From assembly GCF_024764835.1 (NCBI RefSeq), contig NZ_JALIGE010000066.1:1-64000 (forward strand): a DNA stretch of 64,000 nucleotides. Reading direction: 5' to 3'. Shown here piece after piece: positions 17,660 to 26,174 of this stretch. The notes under the pieces are model-generated. The model saw only the letters and a list, made by a program, of their open reading frames with translations. It searched no databases and was not told where the DNA came from. The stretch's first letter is position 1. Every line of letters begins with the position of its first letter. The DNA comes from Scandinavium hiltneri (GTDB lineage Bacteria > Pseudomonadota > Gammaproteobacteria > Enterobacterales > Enterobacteriaceae). The translations under genes and the position numbers were made by a program.

Positions 17660-20215
17660 TTAACGTTTATCCCATGCATCCTGCCAGTTGGTGCCGGTTG
17701 CTGGCGCGTATGCCCAGGCTGTACCTGAACACCAGCCAGAGTACGGGAACGGTTTACACTGATAAATGCTGCCATCACTGGCCAGGACTTTAGTCCCCTC
17801 GGTGTAGCTGGCAAGGCCATCAGGGTAGACATAGTCATAATCCCCAGCCGGAGTTGGCTGCCCGGCCGCGTGAACCTGCAGCGTGACATTACCCGTCGCG
17901 CTCAAACCGCTCTGATCGGTGACTTTCACCTGCAGCGCATAGCTGGCTTCTTTTGCATCTGCCGGTTCGATAATGGTCAGCGTATTCGTATCCTGACCAC
18001 TTACCTGGCCAACACCCGCCGGTAACGTCCAGTGCCACTGTAATTGCTGAGCAGAGCTGTCCGGATCGGTCGCGGTGGCCACAATCGTCACCTGGCTACC
18101 CGCATTCACCTGCTGCATAGACGAAACGGACAGTGTCGGTTCCACAGGCTGACTCGGATCGGTCACCGTTACGGATGTATCCGCATGGGATGACTGCTTG
18201 CCATCATTGACCGTCACGCGGAAGCTGTAACTCGCCTGTACCAACGGAGAAGCAACGGTAAAGGTGGCTTTTGCTGCATTCTCGTTCGACAGTTTTACCG
18301 CCGGGCCGCTAACCTGTTCCCATTTCCAGGTCAGGCTATCGCCGTCCTGATCGGTAGAACCGGATGCATCCAGGGTGACTACGCCCGCTTTATCAATCTG
18401 CTGGCTAATACCTGCATACGCCACTGGCGGATGATTTTGGTTCGGGTTAACGTTGTTTTGCGTAAACGGCGCAAAAACATTGCTATAGGCGTAAAGCGGT
18501 GCCTGCTGTTCGGTCATGCCGCTGTGTTCCGGAGAAACCTGTTTCGCCACACCCGGGCGGTCGCGCATCATCGACCAGGCGCCAATCATACCAATGCCGT
18601 GATCTTTTGCGTGCTGATAAACGTGATTCGCATCAGACAGATAGAATACTTCACCCTGAACATCGTTGTAACCGATCATCGGGGTAGTGCCGAGCATGGC
18701 ATAAATCGCGTTGTCACTCTTCTCAGGCCAGATAGATTTCACCTGTTTAAAGAGGTTATCAACCGCATCGGTGGCACATTTACCGTGAATGTTCTGGCCT
18801 TCGGTACCATCAGACTGGCACTGGATGTTACCGTAATCCATGGTCATCACGTTCACACCATCCAGCTCAACGCCTTTAGCTTTCGCATCCTGCAGCACGT
18901 AGATGCCTTCAGGAGTCAGACCGGTCGGCAGAATCGGCAGGGTGTACCAAATCGCCACATGACGGCCCTCTTTTTTCCACTGATCTTGCACGGCTTTAAC
19001 CGCCTGGTTACGACGTCCGATAGACTCATGATCGGCAACCCAGGTGCCCTCAATATCAAAGTCCAGCACCTGTAAATTCAGGTTATCGACGATGTCGTAA
19101 TAGTGCTGCTGGAGATCGGCTACATTTTTACAGCTTGCCGCCAGTGGGCTGTTATTCGCTCCGCCGATAGACACCATCACATCACCGCCTGCTTCACGCA
19201 GCGCTTTGATTTTGCTGTACTGCGCGTAATCACCCATGCTGTAAGCGGTGCCCCAGGTAGGCATACAGGTGTTCGCATCTTTCGATACCACGAATGCCAG
19301 GGTGTAGTGGGTCACGTTATTGCTTTGGGCAACAGAGGCAAGATCCGGAATGCTGTTCAGGGTGAAATCGACATACGGCGCGTAGAACTGTTTTGGCCAC
19401 GCAGATTGCGGGGTCCCGACACGCTCTTTGGTATTGCCCCATTCCACGTAGGCGCGCCATGGTGAAACGCCTTCTGGCGTCACGTCTTTAACCTGCCACT
19501 GAGCAACATAGGGTGTGCCGTTCCAGGTCATCAATGCACCGGCGTCATATAACGTATTCAGGTTTAATGCTGGAGCAGCATTGGCTTGTGCCTGCGTCAG
19601 GGTGCTCGTTGCGCCCAAAGGATACCAGGGTTTTGCGTTATCTTTTGTCGGGTTCTGATTTTCAGGTAATGAAGGGTCGTTGGCATTGGTATAAAACAGG
19701 GCTTCATAAGACTGGCCGCTGCGGGTAACAATATCGCCCGCGTTATAGACTTTTCCATTCACCCATTCTGGCGTTACCTGCCAAACTTTCCATGGATTTT
19801 CTTTGCCTGGAATATATGAATGAGCAGGAATTGATTCGTTGGTTTTATAGGTTGCACCGCTATACTGGACTTTTTCGTCTTTTGAATACGACTGATCCTG
19901 ACTGAATTCAGGCAGATTAACCGTGTCACTCCCACCGGCAATTTCACAATCAGTTGGATTGCCATATTGTGATAATTCTTGCGCAGTCGCCGCTCTGGTC
20001 AGGCGCCATGGATTATTAGCCTGATCCTGTTGTGCATTGCCAGGGCACTGGTCTGCACCGACCCACCAGGAATTCTGGTAAACGCTGTTATTAAAGATAA
20101 CGTTGAACTGTTCGCTACCTTCCTGACCATTCCATGCTTCTAATGCAAGGGCTTGCCCGGCAAAGCAAAGGGCACCCACACCAAATAAGGCTTGAGTTAG
20201 TTTATTGAGTTGCAT
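17660..20215 (-). CDS. Secreted GH18 chitinase with several chitin-binding modules
   Basis: An 851-residue extracellular enzyme. Signal peptide at about 1-24. Carbohydrate-binding CBM5/12-like units lie near 103-145, 148-200 and 218-260 (each with an AxWNxxxxY- or YxxGxxVxxxGxxY-like pattern). The GH18 barrel spans about 275-570, with DFDIE at 385-389 and catalytic acid E389. Two PKD/Ig-like repeats follow at about 595-687 and 690-783, and a C-terminal CBM5/12 at about 790-851. It resembles E. coli ChiA, which is exported by a type II system and silenced by H-NS; I infer a similar role in chitin breakdown. It replaces the E. coli yihL-yihW block. The upstream 250 bp is very AT-rich. Confidence 0.9.
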   Translation of the reverse strand: MQLNKLTQALFGVGALCFAGQALALEAWNGQEGSEQFNVIFNNSVYQNSWWVGADQCPGNAQQDQANNPWRLTRAATAQELSQYGNPTDCEIAGGSDTVNLPEFSQDQSYSKDEKVQYSGATYKTNESIPAHSYIPGKENPWKVWQVTPEWVNGKVYNAGDIVTRSGQSYEALFYTNANDPSLPENQNPTKDNAKPWYPLGATSTLTQAQANAAPALNLNTLYDAGALMTWNGTPYVAQWQVKDVTPEGVSPWRAYVEWGNTKERVGTPQSAWPKQFYAPYVDFTLNSIPDLASVAQSNNVTHYTLAFVVSKDANTCMPTWGTAYSMGDYAQYSKIKALREAGGDVMVSIGGANNSPLAASCKNVADLQQHYYDIVDNLNLQVLDFDIEGTWVADHESIGRRNQAVKAVQDQWKKEGRHVAIWYTLPILPTGLTPEGIYVLQDAKAKGVELDGVNVMTMDYGNIQCQSDGTEGQNIHGKCATDAVDNLFKQVKSIWPEKSDNAIYAMLGTTPMIGYNDVQGEVFYLSDANHVYQHAKDHGIGMIGAWSMMRDRPGVAKQVSPEHSGMTEQQAPLYAYSNVFAPFTQNNVNPNQNHPPVAYAGISQQIDKAGVVTLDASGSTDQDGDSLTWKWEQVSGPAVKLSNENAAKATFTVASPLVQASYSFRVTVNDGKQSSHADTSVTVTDPSQPVEPTLSVSSMQQVNAGSQVTIVATATDPDSSAQQLQWHWTLPAGVGQVSGQDTNTLTIIEPADAKEASYALQVKVTDQSGLSATGNVTLQVHAAGQPTPAGDYDYVYPDGLASYTEGTKVLASDGSIYQCKPFPYSGWCSGTAWAYAPATGTNWQDAWDKR

Positions 20216-20709
20216 AATTACATTTCCATGGGTTATATATTATGGATTTAAATTCGTGATGTAAATGATATATAAAAACCACGAGTCAATAGCGGTAATG
20301 CTAATTCAAGGGTAAAAGAAAATAAAGCATGCTTCTTTTATTAAGCACCAAAAAACAATTTATCAAGTGAATGGGTTTATTAGGGTGATTGATAATAAAT
20401 ATAATAATATGATTATTTAAAGTGACTTATGGTTGTGAAAATTTCGAACGTAATACAGTTAATTCTAATTAATTATTCATTTATTTGGCTATTAAGTGAG
20501 TTCAAAAGTAATTCCATCCGAAGTCGTCATGATTTACCGTGAGAACCTGCGCTGTTGCCGTTGGGCGATCTCTTCCACTCCCTGTCATCTACGCTACCAA
20601 GTACCATTAAGCCGCCGAGCTAAACCTGTCTCCCCAAAGTGTTATCTCTATAGTCAAACCCCGCCTTTCCCGCTACAGTTATTTTTCCATGACACAAAAG
20701 GAGAGGATC
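20216..20709. other. Chitinase-yihX divergent intergenic region
   Basis: A 494-bp gap. Bases 20216-20500 are strongly AT-rich, as expected for a silenced promoter region of the chitinase gene. Bases 20500-20700 have ordinary composition and probably hold the yihX promoter. A 76-codon frame at 20496-20726 has no family resemblance and runs into yihX, so it is not called. Confidence 0.5.
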
Positions 20710-21306
20710 ATGCTCTATATCTTTGATTTAGGTAATGTGATTGTCGACATCGACTTCAACCGCGTGTTTGGGGCGTGGAGTGATTTCAGCCGCGTGCCGC
20801 TGGCAACGCTGAAGCAAAATTTCGTCATGGGCGAGGCTTTTCATCAGCACGAGCGCGGTGAAATAACGGATGAAGCGTTTGCACAAGCGCTGTGCCATGA
20901 GATGGATCTGTCGCTGAGCTACGAGCAGTTTGCTCACGGCTGGCAGGCCATTTTTGTCGGCTTGCGTCCGGACGTGATTGTCATCATGCACAAGCTGCGC
21001 GAGCAGGGCCATCGCGTGGTCGTGCTCTCTAACACCAACCGTCTGCATACGACCTTCTGGCCGGATGAATACCCTGAAGTACGCGCCGCGGCTGACCATA
21101 TCTATCTTTCGCAAGAAATGGGTATGCGTAAACCGGAAGCACGAATTTATCAACGGGTGCTGGAAGCGGAAGGATTCTCCGCCGACGATACGGTCTTTTT
21201 CGACGATAACACCGATAATATTGAAGGTGCCAACCAACTGGGGATCACCAGCATTTTGGTGACCGGAAAAGAGACCATCCCTGGGTATTTTGCGAAACAG
21301 TTATGA
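20710..21306 (+). CDS. yihX: YihX, HAD-superfamily alpha-D-glucose-1-phosphate phosphatase
   Basis: Haloacid-dehalogenase-like phosphatase releasing glucose from glucose-1-phosphate in E. coli. The start at 20710 (MLYIFDLGNV, preceded by aggag) gives 198 residues; an in-frame ATG 21 bp upstream is not needed. HAD motif I holds nucleophile D6; motif II is VVLSNTN, a conserved Lys lies in MRKPEARIY, and motif IV is FFDDNTDN. Its stop overlaps the yihY start (ATGA), beginning a tightly coupled set of four genes. Confidence 0.96.
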   Translation: MLYIFDLGNVIVDIDFNRVFGAWSDFSRVPLATLKQNFVMGEAFHQHERGEITDEAFAQALCHEMDLSLSYEQFAHGWQAIFVGLRPDVIVIMHKLREQGHRVVVLSNTNRLHTTFWPDEYPEVRAAADHIYLSQEMGMRKPEARIYQRVLEAEGFSADDTVFFDDNTDNIEGANQLGITSILVTGKETIPGYFAKQL

Positions 21307-22175
21307 TAAAAAACGTTCATCAAAAAGCCTCCCGTCACGCCAGGCCGCTGGTTGCCTGGCTGAAATTACTCTGGCGACGCATTGATGAAGACAACATGAC
21401 GACGCTGGCCGGTAATTTGGCCTACGTGTCGTTACTCTCTCTGGTGCCGCTGATCGCTGTCATTTTTGCCCTGTTCGCGGCATTTCCGATGTTTTCTGAT
21501 GTCAGCATTACACTGCGCCATTTTGTCTTCGCCAACTTTTTGCCTGCGACCGGCGACGTTATCCAGCGCTATATCGAACAGTTTGTGGCGAACTCCAGTA
21601 AAATGACGGCGGTGGGTGCCTGCGGGCTTGTCGTGACCGCACTGTTGTTGATGTATGCCATTGATAGTGCATTGAATACCATCTGGCGCAGCAAACGCGT
21701 GCGCCCCAAAATCTACTCTTTCGCCGTGTATTGGATGATATTGACCCTGGGGCCGCTGCTGGCCGGGGCGAGCCTGGTCATCAGTTCTTATCTGCTGTCG
21801 TTGCGCTGGGCGAGCGAGCTTAACGGCGTCATCGATAACGGTCTGCGCATCTTTCCGCTGCTGCTCTCCTGGATTTCCTTCTGGATGCTTTACAGCATCG
21901 TTCCAACCACGCGGGTGCTAAATCGCGATGCGGTGCTCGGGGCGCTGGTGGCGGCGCTGTTGTTTGAGCTGGGTAAAAAAGGCTTCGCCCTTTACATCAC
22001 CACGTTCCCGTCTTATCAGTTGATTTATGGCGTGCTGTCGGTCATCCCCATTTTGTTTGTTTGGGTCTACTGGACGTGGTGCATCGTCTTGCTTGGCGCG
22101 GAAATAACTGTCACTCTCGGGGAGTATCGAAAACTCAAACTCGCTGCATTACAACAAGAAGACGAACAACCATGA
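21303..22175 (+). CDS. yihY: YihY, UPF0761/BrkB-family inner-membrane protein
   Basis: A 290-residue integral membrane protein of the YihY/BrkB family, with about six hydrophobic helices (first at roughly 38-62). It was formerly called ribonuclease BN, a role since assigned to another gene; its function is unknown. Overlaps yihX and dtd by 4 nt each. Confidence 0.95.
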   Translation: MIKNVHQKASRHARPLVAWLKLLWRRIDEDNMTTLAGNLAYVSLLSLVPLIAVIFALFAAFPMFSDVSITLRHFVFANFLPATGDVIQRYIEQFVANSSKMTAVGACGLVVTALLLMYAIDSALNTIWRSKRVRPKIYSFAVYWMILTLGPLLAGASLVISSYLLSLRWASELNGVIDNGLRIFPLLLSWISFWMLYSIVPTTRVLNRDAVLGALVAALLFELGKKGFALYITTFPSYQLIYGVLSVIPILFVWVYWTWCIVLLGAEITVTLGEYRKLKLAALQQEDEQP

Positions 22176-22609
22176 TTGCATTAATTCAGCGCGTAACCCG
22201 TGCCAGCGTCACCGTGGAGGGCGAGGTGACGGGTGAAATTGGTCAGGGACTTTTGGTGTTATTGGGTGTCGAAAAGGAAGATGACGAGCAGAAAGCGAAT
22301 CGCCTGTGCGAACGCGTTCTGGGCTACCGAATTTTTAGCGATGCCGACGGCAAAATGAATCTGAACGTACAGCAGGCTGGCGGCAGCGTGCTGGTGGTGT
22401 CGCAGTTTACTCTCGCGGCGGATACCGAGCGCGGTATGCGTCCGGGCTTTTCCCGCGGTGCGGCTCCGGATCGGGCAGAAGCACTCTATGAATATTTTGT
22501 TGAGCGTTGCCGCCAGCAAGAGATGCCAACTCAGACCGGGCGTTTTGCTGCGGATATGCAGGTTTCCCTTGTTAACGACGGTCCCGTGACCTTCTGGTTA
22601 CAGGTATGA
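22172..22609 (+). CDS. dtd: D-aminoacyl-tRNA deacylase
   Basis: Hydrolyses D-amino acids (and glycine) mischarged on tRNA. The start at 22172 (MIALIQRVTRASV) gives the standard 145 residues; upstream in-frame codons overlap yihY. Signature motifs SQFTLAAD and the C-terminal VNDGPVTFWL (cross-subunit Gly-cisPro site) are present. Coupled by 4-nt overlaps with yihY and fabY. Confidence 0.97.
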   Translation: MIALIQRVTRASVTVEGEVTGEIGQGLLVLLGVEKEDDEQKANRLCERVLGYRIFSDADGKMNLNVQQAGGSVLVVSQFTLAADTERGMRPGFSRGAAPDRAEALYEYFVERCRQQEMPTQTGRFAADMQVSLVNDGPVTFWLQV

Positions 22610-23595
22610 GCCCTCAGGCAGGTTGGGCGCGGGCCGCAAAAGAGAGTTCCGCTATGTATCACCTTCGAGTACCGCAAACGGAAGAAGAATTAGCGTGTTA
22701 TTACCAGTTCCGCTGGGAAATGCTGCGCAAGCCGCTACATCAGCCGCAGGGCTCTGAGCGCGATGCCTGGGACGCCATGGCGCATCATCAGATGGTGGTG
22801 GACGAAGCGGGTAAGCTGGTGGCGGTAGGCCGCCTGTATATTAATGGCGATAACGAAGCCTCTATTCGCTTCATGGCGGTCGACCCGGCGGTACAGGACA
22901 AAGGTCTCGGCACGTTGATGGCGATGACGCTGGAGTCCGTAGCGAGGCAGGAAGGCGTGAAGCGCGTGACCTGTAGCGCCCGTGAAGACGCCGTCGAATT
23001 CTTTGCCAAGCTCGGTTTCGTGAACCAGGGTGAAATCACCACGCCACAAACGACGCCGATTCGGCACTTCCTGATGATTAAACCCATCGCGACGCTCGAT
23101 GATATCCTGCACCGCGGCGACTGGTGTGGACAGCTTCAGCAGGCGTGGTACGAACACATCCCACTGAGCGAGAAAATGGGTGTACGTATTCAGCAATACA
23201 CCGGGCAAAAATTCATCACCACCATGCCGGAAATTGGCAACCAGAATCCGCATAATACCCTTTTCGCTGGCAGCCTGTTTTCCCTCGCGACGTTGACCGG
23301 CTGGGGCTTGATCTGGCTGATGCTGCGTGAGCGTCATCTCGGCGGCACGATCATTCTGGCCGATGCCCATATTCGCTACAGCAAACCGATCAGCGGCAAG
23401 CCAAGTGCGATAGCCGATCTCGGCTCACTCAGCGGCGATCTCGACCGCCTGGCGCGCGGACGTAAAGCCCGCGTTCAGTTGCAGGTTGAGCTATTCGGCG
23501 ACGAGACCTCTGGCGCGATTTTTGAAGGCATCTTCATGGTTCTGCCCGCCAAACCTTTCGGGCCGCTGGAAGAGGGCGGTAACGAAGAGGAGTAG
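22606..23595 (+). CDS. fabY: FabY/YiiD (MadA), GNAT-thioesterase fusion of fatty acid initiation
   Basis: A 329-residue protein with an N-terminal GNAT acetyltransferase domain (about 15-155, with the acetyl-CoA loop VQDKGLGTLM) and a C-terminal YiiD-type hotdog thioesterase domain (about 170-320). In E. coli it supports fatty acid initiation, reported as malonyl-ACP decarboxylation. Residues are nearly identical to the E. coli protein throughout. Last gene of the coupled yihX-yihY-dtd-fabY set. Confidence 0.95.
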   Translation: MSPQAGWARAAKESSAMYHLRVPQTEEELACYYQFRWEMLRKPLHQPQGSERDAWDAMAHHQMVVDEAGKLVAVGRLYINGDNEASIRFMAVDPAVQDKGLGTLMAMTLESVARQEGVKRVTCSAREDAVEFFAKLGFVNQGEITTPQTTPIRHFLMIKPIATLDDILHRGDWCGQLQQAWYEHIPLSEKMGVRIQQYTGQKFITTMPEIGNQNPHNTLFAGSLFSLATLTGWGLIWLMLRERHLGGTIILADAHIRYSKPISGKPSAIADLGSLSGDLDRLARGRKARVQLQVELFGDETSGAIFEGIFMVLPAKPFGPLEEGGNEEE

Positions 23596-23598
23596 TCC

Positions 23599-23784
23599 TC
23601 ATTTCTGGCCCGGCGTGCCGATACGACGGGCTACATTCTGTATGACTTCTCTTGCCGACTGACCGACTTTCGCAAGCTGAAAGAATCCATGAATCACACC
23701 AGAGCAGTGCTGTGTAGTGCACCAGACATTTTGCTTCTTCATGCGATGGAACAGGGCTTCTCCCTCATCGCACAGTGGGTCGCA
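23599..23784 (-). pseudogene. 3' remnant of an alpha/beta-hydrolase (acetyl-esterase-like) gene
   Basis: The minus strand reads CDPLCDEGEAL, then GVIHGFF, then a short tail and stop. These match the C-terminal blocks of hormone-sensitive-lipase-type esterases: the acidic catalytic residue in DPLxDEGE and the catalytic His in GxxHGF. A stop codon (23785-23787) lies immediately upstream in frame and no serine-nucleophile region is found, so only about 60 codons remain. Bases 23800-23930 between this relic and the next gene show nothing recognisable. Confidence 0.7.
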
Positions 23785-23940
23785 TCAAGCGTTATATCCT
23801 GGATCCAACCCTTTGAAAAATGCCACTTTGTGGGGGAAACAGATTCTGGAAAGCTGCTCGCAAAAGCGATCAGAATCTCAATTTTCGACTTTAAGCCTTC
23901 TACGACCATGTGTATTTTGATGGCTAATTAAGCAGCAATG

Positions 23941-23957
23941 ATATACTTGAGGTATAT
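23941..23957. promoter_or_regulatory. Palindrome abutting the antitoxin start, candidate operator
   Basis: The inverted repeat atatac-ttgag-gtatat ends exactly at the ATG of the ribbon-helix-helix gene and includes its ribosome binding site. Such repeats are typical autoregulatory targets of RHH antitoxins; binding here is inferred. Confidence 0.5.
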
Positions 23958-24200
23958 ATGAGCGTGGTGTCAGGAATGGATATGGGTCGAATATTACTCG
24001 ATTTATCGGATGAGCTTATTACGCGCCTCGATGATCTTAAGCAACATCGTAACCTTCCGCGAGCCGAGCTTCTGCGGGAGGCCGTAGAACAATACCTTGA
24101 AAGGCAAAATCAAAACGCCATTGCAGATGCGCTTGGACTCTGGAAAAACTGTGATGAAGAAGGCGTTGAGTATCAAAGAAAACTGCGAGAGGAGTGGTAA
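23958..24200 (+). CDS. Ribbon-helix-helix (CopG/Arc-type) antitoxin
   Basis: An 80-residue protein with an RHH DNA-binding fold: a beta strand (GRILLDLS) then two helices (DELITRLDDLKQHR and PRAELLREAVEQYLERQ). A C-terminal tail would bind the toxin. The start may instead be ATG 23976 or 23982. Its last codons run into the sequence just before the PIN-domain gene, giving the classic antitoxin-toxin layout. It lies in the slot where E. coli carries yiiE/yiiF, small RHH-like genes, so it may be a relative of one of them. Confidence 0.85.
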   Translation: MSVVSGMDMGRILLDLSDELITRLDDLKQHRNLPRAELLREAVEQYLERQNQNAIADALGLWKNCDEEGVEYQRKLREEW

Positions 24201-24205
24201 TAGAA

Positions 24206-24574
24206 ATGACCGCTGCTCTTTTTGATACCAATATCTTAATCGATTTATTTAGTGGTCGCCGTGAAGCCATGGAAACGATCGAAAAATATGCTTCGCAGCG
24301 CGCAATTAGCCTGGTGACCTGGATGGAGGTGATGGTCGGTGCCAGAAAATATAACCAGGAAAACCAGACGCGTCTCGCACTGTCTGTATTTGAAATTATC
24401 GACATCTCGAAGGACATTGCAGAAAAGAGTGTTCAGATAAGGCAAGAGCATGGGATGAAACTTCCTGATGCCATCATCCTGGCAACTGCGCAGGTGCATC
24501 GGCGCAGTTTATTGACACGCAATACAAAAGATTTTTCAGGGATATCCGGCGTAGTGACGCCATACATTTTATAG
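24206..24574 (+). CDS. PIN-domain ribonuclease toxin (VapC-like)
   Basis: A 122-residue protein. The N-terminal FDTNILIDLF gives the first PIN acidic residue; MEVMVGA and LPDAIILATA supply the further catalytic acids, and LLTRNTKDFSG is the C-terminal block. VapC toxins cleave RNA in the cytoplasm and are held inactive by their antitoxin. ATG 24206 has an aggag site at a sensible distance; the in-frame GTG at 24194 lies on that site and is less likely. Followed by a hairpin. Confidence 0.88.
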   Translation: MTAALFDTNILIDLFSGRREAMETIEKYASQRAISLVTWMEVMVGARKYNQENQTRLALSVFEIIDISKDIAEKSVQIRQEHGMKLPDAIILATAQVHRRSLLTRNTKDFSGISGVVTPYIL

Positions 24575-24605
24575 AGTCGGGCAACCCAATGCTGCCCGAT
24601 TCTTA
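24575..24605. terminator. Hairpin between the toxin gene and fdhE
   Basis: Stem tcgggca/tgcccga (24577-24583 with 24593-24599) has a 9-base loop and starts just after the toxin stop. A short T-rich stretch follows. It lies between convergent genes. Confidence 0.55.
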
Positions 24606-24612
24606 AAGGAAA

Positions 24613-25542
24613 TTACTCCCCTTCGCCCGGGAACAGGAACGGGTTGATGGAACTACGGGCAAAGCCCTCTTGTTCCATTCGCGCGTCCAGCACCAGCGAG
24701 GCGAGGTCGTCGGCCACGGGCTCGACGTTGGGGTCTTTTTCCTGATACAGGATTTTGAGGTAGGTTCCGCAGTCGCCACAGCTTTCGGCTTTGACGGAGG
24801 CCTGCTCGTTATCCAGTGACCAGTAGTGTAAATCGCGGCTCTGCTCGCAGTTACTGCACTTCACGCGCACCACGTGCCATTCGGATTCACACAGGTTGCA
24901 GTGCAGGTAGCGCAGCCCTTGTGTAGTACCAATTTGCACCACGCTCGACACCGGCATTGAACCGCACACCGGGCAGAACTGGCGATGTTCGCCGTATTCC
25001 GCACGGGCTTTCCCCGGAATAAGGTTCGCCATTTGCGCCCAGTACAGCGACAGCGCGGCCCAGATGAACGGGGCTTTATCGCTGCTGACGGAGGAGAAAT
25101 CAGACGCGAACAGCGCAGATGCCATCTCTTCCAGCTCCGTGTCGGATGCTTTTTCAAGGTTCTCGATAACTGCCAGCGCCGGGCCACTCATTTCAGGTTT
25201 CAGCTCGGCAATCATCGATTGCAGCAGTTTCTGCCAGTGCTTATCACGCGGCAGCGTACTGATATCCAGCGGCGGTTTGCCCTGGTCTGCCGCTTCTTTG
25301 ATCCGTGCGGTCAGATCCATTTGCAGCGGGTGGTCGTAAAGCACCACTTCCTGGGCGTGGGCTATCAGCGCCGCAAAACGCAGGTAGTCACCAAGCGGAT
25401 TGTCCTGCGCCAGCTGCAGCAAGCGTTCCGCTCTGCGGTGATAAAGATTTTTCAGTCGCGGGAATAATAACGGCGGAATTGCTTCCGCCGTACGTTTCTC
25501 GCTACTCCCCAGTTCATCTTGTGGGATTATGCGAATACTCAT
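24613..25542 (-). CDS. fdhE: FdhE, formate dehydrogenase accessory protein
   Basis: Cytoplasmic factor needed for activity of the membrane formate dehydrogenases; a rubredoxin-like iron-binding protein. The 309 residues include four CxxC pairs in the C-terminal half (CPVC, CNLC, CSNC, CGDC). Its start overlaps the end of fdoI by 4 nt, completing fdoGHI-fdhE. Confidence 0.97.
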   Translation of the reverse strand: MSIRIIPQDELGSSEKRTAEAIPPLLFPRLKNLYHRRAERLLQLAQDNPLGDYLRFAALIAHAQEVVLYDHPLQMDLTARIKEAADQGKPPLDISTLPRDKHWQKLLQSMIAELKPEMSGPALAVIENLEKASDTELEEMASALFASDFSSVSSDKAPFIWAALSLYWAQMANLIPGKARAEYGEHRQFCPVCGSMPVSSVVQIGTTQGLRYLHCNLCESEWHVVRVKCSNCEQSRDLHYWSLDNEQASVKAESCGDCGTYLKILYQEKDPNVEPVADDLASLVLDARMEQEGFARSSINPFLFPGEGE

Positions 25543-26174
25543 TCGGTCGATTTTTCCTCTTTCTGGCGGACTTCACGGTACCAGCGCGGGTGATGTTTTT
25601 TCGCCCATGCGCGGGTGACCCAGCCTTCCACCATCGCGGTAATGGTGCCTTTGACCCAAAGGGCCGCGTAGATATGCACCATAATAACCACAATTAACGC
25701 GACTGCGGCAAATGAATGCAGCATCAGCGCGATGCGGATAATCGGGATTGGGAAGGCTGGCGCGAAGTAAGGTCGCCAGATAATCACGCCGCTCACCAGC
25801 AGCAGCACCAGGAAGATAATCGCCGCCCAGAAAACGCACTTCTGGCCGAAATTGTATCGTCCTGTGTCACCCACTTCCTCGTTGACGATAATCTTGCGGA
25901 TATTCTTCGCCCAGAAGATATCGTCCCGATTGATGAGGTTGTGATGCCAGTAACGGAAGAACATGATGATGAACGAAGCGAACATCACCACCCCGACGAA
26001 CGGATGCAGAATACGCGCCAGCTGCGGCGTGCCGAGAATATGCATCAGCCAGTTGAAGGACGGGAAGAAAAAGCCCAGTCCGCTCACCGACGCCAGAATG
26101 AAGCAGAAGGCGGTGACCCAGTGGTTGATGCGTTCCGGCGCGGTGTAGCGCACGATGGTGTCACGACGTTTCAT
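25539..26174 (-). CDS. fdoI: FdoI, formate dehydrogenase-O cytochrome b556 subunit
   Basis: Membrane-anchoring gamma subunit that carries hemes b and passes electrons to quinone. The 211-residue protein has four hydrophobic helices; histidines in ERINHWVTAF and in the later helices are heme ligand candidates. Overlaps fdoH and fdhE by 4 nt each. Confidence 0.97.
   Translation of the reverse strand: MKRRDTIVRYTAPERINHWVTAFCFILASVSGLGFFFPSFNWLMHILGTPQLARILHPFVGVVMFASFIIMFFRYWHHNLINRDDIFWAKNIRKIIVNEEVGDTGRYNFGQKCVFWAAIIFLVLLLVSGVIIWRPYFAPAFPIPIIRIALMLHSFAAVALIVVIMVHIYAALWVKGTITAMVEGWVTRAWAKKHHPRWYREVRQKEEKSTE

Noticed and set aside
23689..23931. 80- and 67-codon plus-strand frames after fabY
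   Set aside because: They overlap the minus-strand esterase relic and show no family features.
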